Shown here: positions 1 to 9,503 of the stretch, in pieces
Layout of the letters: the number at the start of each line of letters is the position of its first letter
How positions within the stretch are numbered: position 1 is the stretch's first letter
Assembly: GCF_019130065.1 (NCBI RefSeq)
Contig: NZ_JAHSPG010000011.1
Coordinates: 62,001 to 126,000, forward strand
DNA from: Pinibacter aurantiacus
GTDB taxonomy: Bacteria; Bacteroidota; Bacteroidia; Chitinophagales; Chitinophagaceae
Length of the DNA stretch: 64,000 nucleotides
Direction: 5' to 3'
Position numbers and translations under genes: made by a program
The notes under the pieces: model-generated
Told to the model about the DNA's origin: nothing
The model's database searches: none
What the model saw: the letters and a program-made list of their open reading frames with translations, nothing else

Positions 1-748
1 CCTCCAAATCTTTCTTAGCTATCCAGTTAATTTCGTTTCTCCACTGGGTATCGGCAACTACCAATACTTTATTAAAGATGGATTTCCGATGCGCATTCAA
101 CACAACCCAGTCAACAAAATAAAAGCGCTTATACGTTTCTGATGCTTTGCTTATCACATCTGTTCCAAGATTGCCTGTCTCAGAGGCACGCATACGATAC
201 TGTATTTCATTCTTCGGAACATCAAGAAACACAACTGGCGCGTTCCAGTTTAATAAACCCGCTCCTGTTCCATATGCTATGGTAATATCAAAACTATCAT
301 CCGGCTGAACTTTTGCAAGCTTTTCCGTTTCAAAAAACTGTTGAAGATTGATATTGCTTCTTGTTCCCCATACAGAACCAGGCGATCCCAAAAACGGAGC
401 CACCATTGCCTGTATTTCATCCGTACTTTTCATACACTCCTCAACACTAATCCATTTAACGTTGCATCCAAGTTCGGCAAAACTTTGTTGCAGGCATGCT
501 GTTACCTCGTTCCACATAACACCACTGTAACCATCAATTATAATCTGGCGGTGTCCTGCCATCCACTTCGCAAGGCTATTGTAACCGCTAAATATTTTTT
601 TTGAACCAAGTGAGTGAAATGGGAATATGTCATACTCATTAAGTTTGTTAGTCACATCAACATGTTGTGGCATTGTAAACTGAGTTGCCACTTTTTCTTT
701 TGTTGAAATTTCTTTCTCTTCTGTTTTCTTAGCTGACGATACTTGCAT
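1..748 (-). CDS. N-terminal part of a long mannose-6-phosphate isomerase-like protein (partial, runs off left edge)
   Basis: An open frame on the minus strand begins at an ATG at 748-746 (MQVSSAKKTEEKE...) and stays open to the window edge, giving 249 codons without a stop. I read segments such as IIIDGYSGVMWNEV, SVEECMKSTDEIQAMV and LDVPKNEIQYRMRASE. From memory these resemble the N-terminal domain of the roughly 590-residue class I phosphomannose isomerases of Bacteroidota, a P-loop-like domain placed before the catalytic cupin. The catalytic metal-binding cupin would lie outside the window, so the activity cannot be confirmed here. The role would be conversion of mannose-6-phosphate to fructose-6-phosphate in the cytoplasm, which fits the mannosidase genes next door. 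No signal peptide is visible. Alternative: a stand-alone protein of unknown function related to that N-terminal domain. Confidence 0.55.
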   Translation of the reverse strand, partial: MQVSSAKKTEEKEISTKEKVATQFTMPQHVDVTNKLNEYDIFPFHSLGSKKIFSGYNSLAKWMAGHRQIIIDGYSGVMWNEVTACLQQSFAELGCNVKWISVEECMKSTDEIQAMVAPFLGSPGSVWGTRSNINLQQFFETEKLAKVQPDDSFDITIAYGTGAGLLNWNAPVVFLDVPKNEIQYRMRASETGNLGTDVISKASETYKRFYFVDWVVLNAHRKSIFNKVLVVADTQWRNEINWIAKKDLE

Positions 749-922
749 ATCTTTTAATTTAATCTTGTATAAATAGGGTTGAACATTATAGTTCTCAAAT
801 GTTTTTTATGGTTCCGGCAGCAGTGCTGCTATTGTGCTTTGGTTGCGTCGCACTCTTGTACATTAGTATTTCAATTCAGCATTTATTGCTTTCAAATTCT
901 TCCATCACGAATGCTTCATTTC
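749..922. other. Intergenic gap with a short palindrome
   Basis: No gene is seen. Around 822-835 there is a small perfect palindrome (GGCAGCAGTGCTGC contains GCAGCAGTGCTGC). It is followed by a GC-richer stretch up to about 860 that stands out from the AT-rich surroundings. It might be the edge of a dispersed intergenic repeat. I see no second copy in this window. Confidence 0.3.
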
Positions 923-3817
923 TTATTTGTAAGTAACCCGTAAGCTTATATTGTCATAGGGCAACAACTCAATTTTATTATTGCATTTACCTGTTGGCTT
1001 TTCATCCGGCAAGCAATATGAAACGGAGGCCTTCAACGTCGAAGCCCACTTAATATTTACGGCTTCCTTTTTATCGGAAACTGATCTCAAACGAAGTATA
1101 TAAGCCTTGTTGTCCTCACTTCTTTTAAATGTTGAGATCGTTACGTTTGGATTGTCTATTGTTACAGGCGCAGCTTCTATGGGGTTAACATCTGTTTCTA
1201 CGGTAATAAACGGACGACTATGTTCAACACCAAAACGATTGGCTGCGGCCACCTCATAAGTGCCGTGTAACAGTATTTGGTAGTGTGACGTAATTATTCC
1301 GCTTTGCACCAAAGGAAAATTGGTAGCCCAGTGGTTACTTGTTTCCCATGAAACGATTGTTTGCGTTTGTGGCAGTTTTTTAGTCCAGAGTGAAACTTGC
1401 CTTGCGCCATCGAGTATGGTTCCTGTAATGCCACCAAACTGAACAATGGGCGCTTCTATGGAACTCCATGTAATGCCATGATCATTATTGGAAATATCAA
1501 TCCAGCGCTGCGTTGTGTACCAATTGCGATTTGCGCCCGGCAACTGATCTTCTTCAGGCTTCATAACAACCCACGGCATATCCATATGTGTATTTCCACC
1601 GGGAATATTAAACGCAAAACCATAGTGTGTTCCTTCCTTTTTTCTATCGGCAATCTTGTCCATTATATTCACCAATTCTACAACGGGCCTGTCTTTTATC
1701 AATCTCACTTCTCGCGTAAGCCAATTGCAGCCATCAGCTTTTGAAGTTATCAGTAACGATGCTACAAGAGGACCGTTTTCTTTTACTTCAATTACTACGT
1801 TTTTTGTTGTAGTTGGAGTACCAATAACATTTCTGCCATCGTACACTCCTGGTAAATGATAAAAACTATTCAGTAAAAAAGAGGAAGATGTATCCACAAA
1901 CTGATAACCGGATGCAGCCTCTACAATACTTTTGATGGCACCGTTCGTTTTATCAACAGTTAACGAAATCAATCCGTTGCTTATGGTATTATCTTGAACT
2001 TTTAACGGCGATACTGCACCCGATTTTCCTGCTACTACTTTATATAACCGGGAGCTTAATGCTGGCACAATACCTGTTTGAAAAACCAGCTCTCCCGTCG
2101 AAAGCCTTTGTGCTAGCATCTCTTCGCCTTTTGCATTGAGCACTTTATCTCCAGCTTTGCTTTGTTGTGCTGAAAGCGTAACCAGCCCATTCCTATCCCA
2201 TGAAAGCGTGTTGATAACAGCAAAAGAAGAAGTACCTTTTTTTTCTATTGGAGATAATGACTTTGCGATAAGCTCATTGCTTTGGCTCTCAGTATTGTCA
2301 AAAAAAGCTGCTTTACCTGCTTCCACTTTTTTCGCTAATGGAGCAGCTGGATCTTGATATCCCCAGGTATGTTCGGCAGCAAGTAATGAATTTTCCCAGA
2401 CCTTAATAAAGTCTTCTATTGGGGTTTCATTTTTCTTATCCAAAAGAGTAAACAATGTTTCTGCCTGTACAAGATTTTCTTTTCCCCTCCTCACCTTCCC
2501 TACGCTTTTTGCATCAGAACACAAGCCATCATTCCAATACTCAGTAAAGTCACCGCTATATTCAGGAATAATTGATGCATACTTTTTTTCATAAGCATCC
2601 ATTATATCCTGGGCGCCTCCAATAACCAATTTCGGGTATGCATATATATTGTTCCATTGCTTTACAGCTTCCGGAAGATCAGCGTCAATAAGGCAATTGT
2701 CTGCCATTGACCATGTCATCGCAAAAATGTCATAAGGAGAATTCGCTTTTTCCAGCTTTGCGGTTTCATTAAAAATAAAAGGATCTATAAAATTTTCAAG
2801 TGGTTTATCTGTACTGAGCCGGTCGTACTCTGCTGCGAACTTCTGAATTTTTCCCAAGCCATATTTACTGCCCTTAACCTGGTATCCAATTCCGTAAGGA
2901 CTTCCCTGCAAGAAAAAAATCCGATTCTTTTTATCAGCCGACACCCAATAAAAGGGTTTGTGTTCCTGAACAAGCCTCATATCGTACCAGTTTGGAAAAC
3001 TAATAAAACCTTTAATGCCGTTAAGTGCAGCAGCCTGCACGAGTCCCCAAGTTCCACCAGGCAAGTCGAACTGTACCATGGTGGTTATGGGCTTTCGGGT
3101 AATTTTTTTTATCTCATTGCATGCATGAAACATATGAAGCAGCTCTTCATCGGAACATACCGAAGTATTAATGTTTGCAAAGCCTCCGTCAATTTTTATC
3201 CAACCTTTTTTTACTGCTTCTATGAAAGATTTTTTTTGCTCCGGCATTGCTGTTTTCAAATAGCTGCTTACCACCCATGTAGCTTCCGGGTTCCAAACAA
3301 ATTTTGCACCGCCGGGATAGTCTTTTGTTTTTTTAGCAATATCAATTCCAACATCTACATTACGCACGTGTAGCTTCTGCACTATATCCTGCAGATTGGT
3401 ATAACCCACATCAACGTGTGAATGCGGATATATATAAACCGTCCATTGCCGTTTTGCAGGAATCGGTACTGTAATCTGATAATTATTTTCTGCTGTGGTT
3501 ATATTTGCATTCAAATTGCAATCCCTGGTAATGCCAATATCAGAAGGGAGTAATAAAGTAAGCGTGTCTGCAGGTTTATCTACATTAAAAGTTGTTGTTT
3601 CTTCCTTTCCTTCGCAGCTGATTTTTACGACAACTTTTCCGGAAAATCTTTTCTCTTTATTGTAAAAACTAATTTCTCTGCCGGCTTTACCGTCTTTCCT
3701 GTATTTATAATAGGGCTTAACATCATATTTTATTGACAATCCGTTTTGCGCATTGCATTCAAAACAAATAAGAAAGCATGTTAACAAATAAAAAAAGAAG
3801 TTTATGCCCTTTTTCAT
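923..3817 (-). CDS. Secreted GH38-type alpha-mannosidase
   Basis: I chose the start at 3817 because the protein then begins MKKGINFFFYLLTCFLICFE, a good signal peptide; an upstream in-frame ATG at 3877 would bury it. The product has 964 residues. Near residue 131 it has PHSHVDVGYTN, the HxDxG zinc-binding signature of GH38 mannosidases. Further on are WNPEATWVV and, near residue 248, QFDLPGG, whose Asp is a candidate nucleophile. The C-terminal half is beta-rich, as in GH38 C-terminal domains. The expected role is hydrolysis of alpha-mannosides in the periplasm or at the cell surface. It is divergent from the GH92 gene and has a putative operator 28 bp ahead of its start. The exact linkage cleaved cannot be read from sequence. 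Confidence 0.8.
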   Translation of the reverse strand: MKKGINFFFYLLTCFLICFECNAQNGLSIKYDVKPYYKYRKDGKAGREISFYNKEKRFSGKVVVKISCEGKEETTTFNVDKPADTLTLLLPSDIGITRDCNLNANITTAENNYQITVPIPAKRQWTVYIYPHSHVDVGYTNLQDIVQKLHVRNVDVGIDIAKKTKDYPGGAKFVWNPEATWVVSSYLKTAMPEQKKSFIEAVKKGWIKIDGGFANINTSVCSDEELLHMFHACNEIKKITRKPITTMVQFDLPGGTWGLVQAAALNGIKGFISFPNWYDMRLVQEHKPFYWVSADKKNRIFFLQGSPYGIGYQVKGSKYGLGKIQKFAAEYDRLSTDKPLENFIDPFIFNETAKLEKANSPYDIFAMTWSMADNCLIDADLPEAVKQWNNIYAYPKLVIGGAQDIMDAYEKKYASIIPEYSGDFTEYWNDGLCSDAKSVGKVRRGKENLVQAETLFTLLDKKNETPIEDFIKVWENSLLAAEHTWGYQDPAAPLAKKVEAGKAAFFDNTESQSNELIAKSLSPIEKKGTSSFAVINTLSWDRNGLVTLSAQQSKAGDKVLNAKGEEMLAQRLSTGELVFQTGIVPALSSRLYKVVAGKSGAVSPLKVQDNTISNGLISLTVDKTNGAIKSIVEAASGYQFVDTSSSFLLNSFYHLPGVYDGRNVIGTPTTTKNVVIEVKENGPLVASLLITSKADGCNWLTREVRLIKDRPVVELVNIMDKIADRKKEGTHYGFAFNIPGGNTHMDMPWVVMKPEEDQLPGANRNWYTTQRWIDISNNDHGITWSSIEAPIVQFGGITGTILDGARQVSLWTKKLPQTQTIVSWETSNHWATNFPLVQSGIITSHYQILLHGTYEVAAANRFGVEHSRPFITVETDVNPIEAAPVTIDNPNVTISTFKRSEDNKAYILRLRSVSDKKEAVNIKWASTLKASVSYCLPDEKPTGKCNNKIELLPYDNISLRVTYK

Positions 3818-3844
3818 AATACAAACCATTTTACCGTCATGTAA

Positions 3845-3860
3845 ATATGTACAAACATAT
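3845..3860 (-). promoter_or_regulatory. Putative GntR operator and -7 element ahead of the GH38 gene
   Basis: The 16-bp sequence ATATGTACAAACATAT has perfect 6-bp arms around a 4-bp centre. On the minus strand it contains TATGTTTG, which matches the Bacteroidota -7 box TAnnTTTG. It lies 28 bp upstream of the GH38 start. No TTTG box is found at the ideal -33 spacing. The same TGT-N4-ACA geometry recurs at 4000, 15687, 18281 and 18516. Confidence 0.6.
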
Positions 3861-3991
3861 AGAATTTCATTTGACAAAAAATCAAATTTCGAAAAAAATC
3901 TTATTAAATGATGTTTATCAGCATTTTATGATAATTATCAATAAATAATCAAATCAAATTATGCAAAAAAATTTCGCGGATCATAACTTAT

Positions 3992-4022
3992 TTTGTTACA
4001 ATGTACATACATTTACTTTTTG
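3992..4022 (+). promoter_or_regulatory. Putative promoter and operator of the GH92 gene
   Basis: TTTG at 3992-3995 is followed after 18 bp by TACTTTTTG at 4014-4022, close to TAnnTTTG with one extra T. The spacer contains AATGTACATACATT (4000-4013), a palindrome with 5-bp arms and an N4 centre like the other candidate GntR sites. If this is the promoter, the GH92 mRNA has a leader of about 285 nt. Confidence 0.45.
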
Positions 4023-4148
4023 TTATTCAGGCATCGGCTCTTCAAAATAAAATGATGGAGAATTGATATGTCTGCCCTGTACATTGATGAGTTTGTATAT
4101 GGGTTCATGGAAATAGCACTTTGTTAAATAGCATTACTTCCGTACAAG

Positions 4149-4196
4149 TTCCGATTGCACTTCGTATCGGAATCCCGATGAGGAAACGAATCGGGA
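4149..4196 (+). repeat. Tandem hairpins in the GH92 leader
   Basis: Two stem-loops lie back to back. TTCCGAT (4149-4155) pairs with ATCGGAA (4166-4172), and TCCCGAT (4173-4179) pairs with ATCGGGA (4190-4196). Both loops are 10 nt and contain an ACTTCGT- or AACGA-like tract. They could be a REP-like repeat or a structured leader of the GH92 mRNA. The rest of the gap 3861-4314 holds only the putative promoter. Confidence 0.5.
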
Positions 4197-4314
4197 AGTG
4201 ACACAACAGATGCTTAATAGTAGCAACACAGTTGATACCATAAAGAACTTGAATGCACTTTTGTATGCAGTTATAAGGAAAACCACAGTTTATTAAACCA
4301 CTAATAGAGAACTA

Positions 4315-7300
4315 ATGAAGAAAAGTTGCTTGTTACTCGTTTTAAATTTGTTGGGCATTTTGACGATCGCCCAGCAAAACTCGCAAACAGTTTGGCGCGT
4401 TGGTAAAGCTGATAATTCTGCTGATGAATTTGCTTTAGCCCCAAATGGTTTTAGAAATTTTGTAGGCGCCGATTTTGGTTATGAGGATAAATATTACCTC
4501 GTCGGTTATTCTACAGAAAAAAAAGATTTTCCCTATGTGCTTCCTGGCCCGGTTGATACGTGGGGCGGCACCTGGCCTACTGCGGGCTGGAGAACCAACC
4601 AGGTAAATATTTTATTTAGCATCAAAGATTTGCCCGCAAGCGGTAATTACAAATTGGTGGTAAAACTGGCAGACTATGCTAAAAAATTTCTCCCTCTTAT
4701 TAAAATCAGCATCAACAATCAGGATGAAAAAATTCAGCTGACTGCAAATGGGTATGATGTAAACAAACAACCATATCCCAGACAAAACGAGCCTTTTATT
4801 GATACAGCCTCTATTACGGGCAATCTATCATCTGCAACGGCTAAAACTATTGAAATCCCTTTAAATAAAAGTACATTAAGAAAGGGCGGAAATAGTGTGA
4901 TCATTACTGTTACACAGGGATCGTGGATTTTGTTTGACCAGGTAAGCCTTGAAGGAAACACAAATACTCCGTTACAGCCGTCAAGCGATGTTTTTGTTGG
5001 CAGTGTTAAGCCTGCAACTTATGAACTTTCTGAAAACGGCAGTAGAACACAGCCGCTGCTAATAGATGTAAGGCATTTAAAAAACCTTCCTAAGCTAGGT
5101 GTTACACTTGATGGCCAATCTATTTTTTCTGAAACGCTCGAAAAAGGAGACTATTTGCTGGAGGCAAAAATGCCGGCGGTAAAGGCTCAAAAAAACAGTA
5201 AATATCAAATACTGGAAAACGGTAAAGTTATAGAAGAAGGAACGATAACAAGAGCTGCCCAAAAAGTACAAACGCTTGCAGACTATGTGGACACGCGCAT
5301 AGGCACTGCGCATTCCCGCTGGATGATTGCGCCTGGCCCGTGGATGCCGTTTAGCATGGTAAAAATGAGTCCGGATAACCAGAATGCCGGCTGGCAGGCA
5401 GGCTATCAGCCAAGCTATGGAAGCATTGGCACGTTCAGCCATATTCATGAATGGACACTTGGCGGACTGGGCATTTTTGCATCGAACGGAAACTTGAAAA
5501 CAAATATTGGCAGCGAGTTGAATGAAGGTTCTGGTTATCGCTCTGCTATTGATAAAAGAACAGAGGAAGCACCTATTGGTTATTACAAAGCACAACTCAC
5601 TAATTATAATATTAAGGCCGAAGTAACAGCCACAACACGCTGCGGTTTTGAACGATTTACTTTTCCGAAGGACCGTGACAGCGCTCGTGTATTAATTGAC
5701 CTGCATGTGCCTGCTGAATATGATTACCAACTAAAAGAAATAAAGATCAGGAAGGTCAGTGATTACAGAATTGAAGGTTACTCACATCAATTCTCGCCCG
5801 GTGTATGGAGCTATGACGCGGACCAGGATTACACAGTTTATTTTGTGGTTGAATTCGACAAACCTATTCAAAACATTGGCGGCTGGATCAATAAACAAAT
5901 ACAATACGGCGATACTTACGAAGCAAAGGATATTAAAAATGCCGGATTGTTTGTACAGTTTGATGCCAAGAAAAATGATGTTGTACAAATACGTTCAGCT
6001 ATTTCGCTGGTTAGTATTGAAAATGCTGACATGAACCTGAAAACAGAAATTGCACAACCTTTTGGCTGGAACTTTAATGCTGTTCGCCAAAACCAGCTGA
6101 ATACATGGAACGACATTTTTAGTCGCGTAAAAATATCTACCAGCAACAAGCTTGATAAAGTGCGCTTCTATAATGCCATGTACAGATCCATTTGCAGCCG
6201 CAATACCTTTAGCGACGTAAATGGCCAATGGCGCGGTACAGACGGTAATGTACAGCAACTAAAAGGCAAAGATGATGTAGCGCTCGGTTGTGATGCCTTT
6301 TGGAATACCTTCTGGAACTTAAACCAAATGTGGAACCTTGTTACTCCGGAATGGAGCAACCGCTGGGTAAACTCACAGTTAGCAATGTACGATGCCTATG
6401 GCTGGACAGCTAAAGGCCCAGCAGGAATGAATTATGTGCCGGTAATGGTAGGCGAACATGAAATACCGTTAATGGTATCTGCATATCAAATGGGCATAAA
6501 AGGTTTTGATGCAAATAAAGTGTTGAGTGCTGCTGTAAAAATGCAAACCACGCCGCCGCAAAAAGTATTTAAGGGTTTTGCAGGCAACAGAGATTTGGTT
6601 CAATACCTGAAGCATCATTATGTGCCATCTGATAGCGGCCGCTTTTCAAACACAATGGAATATTCTTACGACGATTGGACAGTGGGGCAACTGGCAAAAT
6701 CGCTCAGCAAAACTGATATCTACAATCAATTCAACGACAGAGGATATTGGTGGAAGAATGCTATTGACAGCGCAGGCTACTGCCATATGAAACTGAGCAA
6801 TGGAGAATGGAGTGCAAAATTCGATCCGTTCAAAAGCGGTGCCAATCACCAATACGTAGAAGGCAATGCATGGCAGCTCACATTCTTTGTTCCGCAAGAT
6901 GTGCCTGCTCTTGTAAACAAAGTAAGCAAGCAAAGATTTATAGACAGGCTTGAATGGGGCTTTAAATTAAGCGATCCGTGGCGTTATAATGGCATGAATG
7001 ACCAGTATTGGGATTATCCTGTGGTGCAGGGCAATCAACAATCTATGCATTTTGCATTTTTGTTTAACTGGGCAGGAAAGCCGTGGAGCACTCAAAAATG
7101 GAGCCGCTCTATACTTGAACGTTTTTACGGCTACAATGTGGGCAACGCCTACCTTGGCGATGAAGACCAGGGACAAATGAGCGCATGGCTTGTAATGGTA
7201 TCGCTTGGCTTATTCCAAACTGACGGCGGATGTAATGCCAACCCTGTGTATGAAATAGGCAGCCCGCTTTTTGAAAAGGTAGAAATAGACCTTGGCCAAA

Positions 7301-7491
7301 AGTTTGGAAGAGGAAAAAAATTCACCATCGTTGCAAAAGGCGCTTCACGCAACAACATATACGTACAAAAAGCAACCTTGAACGGACGAGCATTAAATTC
7401 GTTCAAATTCCCGGCTGCTGAGCTTTTGAAGGGCGGTGCGTTAGAGTTGGAAATGGGAAGCCAACCAAATGAAAAGTGGGGTGTAAACTAA
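4315..7491 (+). CDS. Secreted GH92-family glycosidase (alpha-mannosidase-like) with N-terminal binding domain
   Basis: The 1058-residue product starts with a signal peptide (MKKSCLLLVLNLLGILTIAQ). Residues about 22-215 form a beta-sandwich resembling the rhamnogalacturonan-lyase domain III type of carbohydrate-binding module (VWRVGKADNS...FDQVSLEG). The GH92 part starts near residue 321 (ADYVDTRIGT) and contains FSHIHEWTLGGLG, YVEGNAWQLTFF near 848 with the expected catalytic Glu, and DEDQGQMSAWLV near 952, the counterpart of the NDD-GQMSAW signature. GH92 enzymes are Ca-dependent inverting exo-alpha-mannosidases. The wording around FSHIHEW differs from the most common FSHTHLSG pattern, so this may be a divergent subgroup. 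It is divergent from the GH38 gene and ends in a strong terminator. Confidence 0.85.
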   Translation: MKKSCLLLVLNLLGILTIAQQNSQTVWRVGKADNSADEFALAPNGFRNFVGADFGYEDKYYLVGYSTEKKDFPYVLPGPVDTWGGTWPTAGWRTNQVNILFSIKDLPASGNYKLVVKLADYAKKFLPLIKISINNQDEKIQLTANGYDVNKQPYPRQNEPFIDTASITGNLSSATAKTIEIPLNKSTLRKGGNSVIITVTQGSWILFDQVSLEGNTNTPLQPSSDVFVGSVKPATYELSENGSRTQPLLIDVRHLKNLPKLGVTLDGQSIFSETLEKGDYLLEAKMPAVKAQKNSKYQILENGKVIEEGTITRAAQKVQTLADYVDTRIGTAHSRWMIAPGPWMPFSMVKMSPDNQNAGWQAGYQPSYGSIGTFSHIHEWTLGGLGIFASNGNLKTNIGSELNEGSGYRSAIDKRTEEAPIGYYKAQLTNYNIKAEVTATTRCGFERFTFPKDRDSARVLIDLHVPAEYDYQLKEIKIRKVSDYRIEGYSHQFSPGVWSYDADQDYTVYFVVEFDKPIQNIGGWINKQIQYGDTYEAKDIKNAGLFVQFDAKKNDVVQIRSAISLVSIENADMNLKTEIAQPFGWNFNAVRQNQLNTWNDIFSRVKISTSNKLDKVRFYNAMYRSICSRNTFSDVNGQWRGTDGNVQQLKGKDDVALGCDAFWNTFWNLNQMWNLVTPEWSNRWVNSQLAMYDAYGWTAKGPAGMNYVPVMVGEHEIPLMVSAYQMGIKGFDANKVLSAAVKMQTTPPQKVFKGFAGNRDLVQYLKHHYVPSDSGRFSNTMEYSYDDWTVGQLAKSLSKTDIYNQFNDRGYWWKNAIDSAGYCHMKLSNGEWSAKFDPFKSGANHQYVEGNAWQLTFFVPQDVPALVNKVSKQRFIDRLEWGFKLSDPWRYNGMNDQYWDYPVVQGNQQSMHFAFLFNWAGKPWSTQKWSRSILERFYGYNVGNAYLGDEDQGQMSAWLVMVSLGLFQTDGGCNANPVYEIGSPLFEKVEIDLGQKFGRGKKFTIVAKGASRNNIYVQKATLNGRALNSFKFPAAELLKGGALELEMGSQPNEKWGVN

Positions 7492-7510
7492 GCTCTGTAT
7501 TTTTTATAAT

Positions 7511-7550
7511 AAACCCTTCAACCAGCAATGGTTGAAGGGTTTTCTTTTTT
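7511..7550 (+). terminator. Rho-independent terminator after the GH92 gene
   Basis: A 14-bp perfect stem (7511-7524 with 7529-7542, core ACCCTTCAACCA) closes a 4-nt loop GCAA. It is followed by TTTCTTTTTT. Confidence 0.9.
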
Positions 7551-7757
7551 ATTGAGGCGTATCAAAAATCTCTTGAGTAATGCTAAAAACGGAAGACGAC
7601 TTTGATTAGCTTTGGTCAGCGAGCGTCAGCAGTTACGTTATTTTGCGTATTGTCTTAATTCTATTCTTAATAATTTTATTGTCAGTTTTGCTCAACGTCA
7701 TTCATTCAGGCGCTGCAGAAATTAAAATCACCACTATCTGATATTGTCAATTGAAAT

Positions 7758-8498
7758 ATGATAAACAAGAAATGGACGTTCAAAAAGATTATTGGGGTTA
7801 TTTGGATAACGGGAGGATTGATCCTTTTTACATGGTTGTTTTATTCTTATCAGGCACATGGCGTTAGCAAATCATTTCTTCAGAATAGTGAGCAGACCCA
7901 AGTACAGGAAAGCAGCGACTTTTATTTGTTTACACCAACGGCAACATACAAACAAGTTTTATTCTTCTACCCCGGAGCAATGGTGGACCCTAAAGCTTAT
8001 GTACCGCTTTGCAGAAGAATTGCTGACAACAACATAAAAGTCTATTTAATCAAAATGCCTTTCCGTCTTGCTTCAAAGGGTTATAACAAGCCAAAAGAAT
8101 TATTACTGTTGGCCGATACGACGAAAACCTATGTTTTGGCAGGGCATTCCGAAGGCGCGAAAATGGCGGCACAATTCATTTATGAAAATCCAAACTTAAT
8201 CGACAGGTTAATCCTGATAGGAAGTTCACATCCAAGAGACATATCTCTCTCAAATAGTAAAATATCCGTTATTAAAATTTACGGTTCGAACGACGGCGTT
8301 GCAAAGACAAGCTCCATTATGCGCAATAAAGCTAACCTGCCTCCTTCAACAAAATTTATCAGCATTGAAGGCGCGAATCATTCCCAATTTGGTTATTATG
8401 GTTTTCAATTGGGCGACCATGTTGCAAATATCAGTCGGGAGCAACAGCAAGCAGCAACCTTAAAATACATGGTAGAATTTATTAAAAAAGAAAACTGA
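7758..8498 (+). CDS. Membrane-anchored alpha/beta hydrolase
   Basis: The 246-residue protein has one N-terminal membrane helix (IIGVIWITGGLILFTWLFYS) and an alpha/beta-hydrolase domain. The nucleophile elbow is GHSEG near residue 128. The acid is probably the Asp in GSNDGVAK near 177, and the base is the His in GANHSQFG near 208. FYPGAMVDPKAY supplies the oxyanion region. It looks like the short hydrolase_5 type, which acts on small esters or is uncharacterised. It is flanked by terminators on both sides, so it is a monocistronic gene. Nothing ties it to the glycan locus except position. Confidence 0.75.
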   Translation: MINKKWTFKKIIGVIWITGGLILFTWLFYSYQAHGVSKSFLQNSEQTQVQESSDFYLFTPTATYKQVLFFYPGAMVDPKAYVPLCRRIADNNIKVYLIKMPFRLASKGYNKPKELLLLADTTKTYVLAGHSEGAKMAAQFIYENPNLIDRLILIGSSHPRDISLSNSKISVIKIYGSNDGVAKTSSIMRNKANLPPSTKFISIEGANHSQFGYYGFQLGDHVANISREQQQAATLKYMVEFIKKEN

Positions 8499-8535
8499 AC
8501 CTGCTGCTTACACAAAGCGTTCGCAGCAGGTTCAG
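8495..8535. terminator. Hairpin between convergent genes
   Basis: A perfect 13-bp stem pairs 8495-8507 (CTGAACCTGCTGC) with 8523-8535 around a 15-nt loop. It starts in the hydrolase stop codon. There is no clear T-run on either side, so it may act as a weak bidirectional terminator. Confidence 0.5.
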
Positions 8536-8551
8536 TTCCATTGAAATAATA

Positions 8552-9388
8552 CTAGTATTTTATCTTCACGAGTATTGGAAAGTGATCGGAAGGATATCTT
8601 CCATAATAAGTATCGGAAAGTATTCCGTACTTGTCCACTGTAAAAGCAGCACTCAAAAATATGTGATCAATTATTTCCTTCTTTTTTACGGTAGTGCCGA
8701 AACCATTAAAAGATCCATTAAAAGCAAAAGGCATTTTACTTAGTTTATACGCGTCAAACAGCCATCCGCATTGTGCCATATTCAAATAGCAGTCGCTGGT
8801 CTGTCCGGCGTTAAAGTCGCCGGTAAGTACAACTGGATTTGTACCTGCTATTTCTTTAATCTTCTTTGTGATCAGCGTACTACTCTTTACGCGTGCTTCT
8901 TTACCAACATGATCAAAATGCGTATTGAAAAAATAAAATATTTTCTTGCTTTTTTTATCTTTTAGTTTCACCCATGAGCATACTCTCGTACAAGCCGCAT
9001 CCCATCCGAAGCTTGGTGTTTGTGGGGTTTCCGACAACCAAAAGCTGCCGGTATCAATTAAAGAGAACTTATCTTTCTTAAATAAAATCGCCGAGCATTC
9101 TCCTTTGTCCTTCCAATCTTCCCTGCCTGTGCCGTAAAATTGATAATTGGGCATTGCGTTTACTATATCGTTCAACTGGGTTTTAAATCCTTCCTGCAAA
9201 CCCACTATGTCGAAATCGTAAAACTCAATTAAACTAAATACAATAGGCGACCTGTATTTCCAATTATCAAGTGTGTCCACTTCGTTATGTTGATATCTTA
9301 GGTTGTAAGTGCCTACTGTTAACTGGTTTTGCGCATGAACATGTGTGGCAAGGAATAATAAAATTGCTACTACGATTTTTTGTTTCAT
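8552..9388 (-). CDS. Secreted endonuclease/exonuclease/phosphatase-family protein
   Basis: The 278-residue product has a signal peptide (MKQKIVVAILLFLATHVHAQ) and the full motif set of the EEP fold: GTYNLRYQ, IVGLQEGF with the metal-binding Glu, FFNTHFDH with a catalytic His, LTGDFNAG, and the terminal SDHFPILVKI. The family includes DNases, phosphodiesterases and sphingomyelinase-like enzymes, so the substrate is not determined. As an exported enzyme it might hydrolyse extracellular phosphodiesters. It stands alone between terminators inside the mannosidase/SusCD locus. Confidence 0.8.
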   Translation of the reverse strand: MKQKIVVAILLFLATHVHAQNQLTVGTYNLRYQHNEVDTLDNWKYRSPIVFSLIEFYDFDIVGLQEGFKTQLNDIVNAMPNYQFYGTGREDWKDKGECSAILFKKDKFSLIDTGSFWLSETPQTPSFGWDAACTRVCSWVKLKDKKSKKIFYFFNTHFDHVGKEARVKSSTLITKKIKEIAGTNPVVLTGDFNAGQTSDCYLNMAQCGWLFDAYKLSKMPFAFNGSFNGFGTTVKKKEIIDHIFLSAAFTVDKYGILSDTYYGRYPSDHFPILVKIKY

Positions 9389-9431
9389 AAAAGTTTAATT
9401 AACGATTTATTTGGCTCTACTATTTTTTAAG

Positions 9432-9465
9432 AAAAGAGGCTGTCAAAATGCTGACAGCCTCTTTT
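9432..9465 (-). terminator. Terminator of the susC-susD-DUF3823 operon
   Basis: A 14-bp perfect stem (9432-9445 with 9452-9465, core AAGAGGCTGTCA) has a 6-nt loop. Read on the minus strand it follows the DUF3823 stop at 9504, and a T-rich tract comes after it. Confidence 0.85.
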
Positions 9466-9503
9466 AATTTTTGAACTATATCGCATGATACGTTTCCTAA
9501 ATC

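Noticed and set aside
341-604. Plus-strand open frames at the left edge
   Set aside because: They lie opposite the PMI-like minus-strand frame, which shows protein-like composition and family-like motifs.
3818-3877. Upstream start for the GH38 gene
   Set aside because: It would put 20 residues before a clear signal peptide and would cover the -7 box/operator palindrome.
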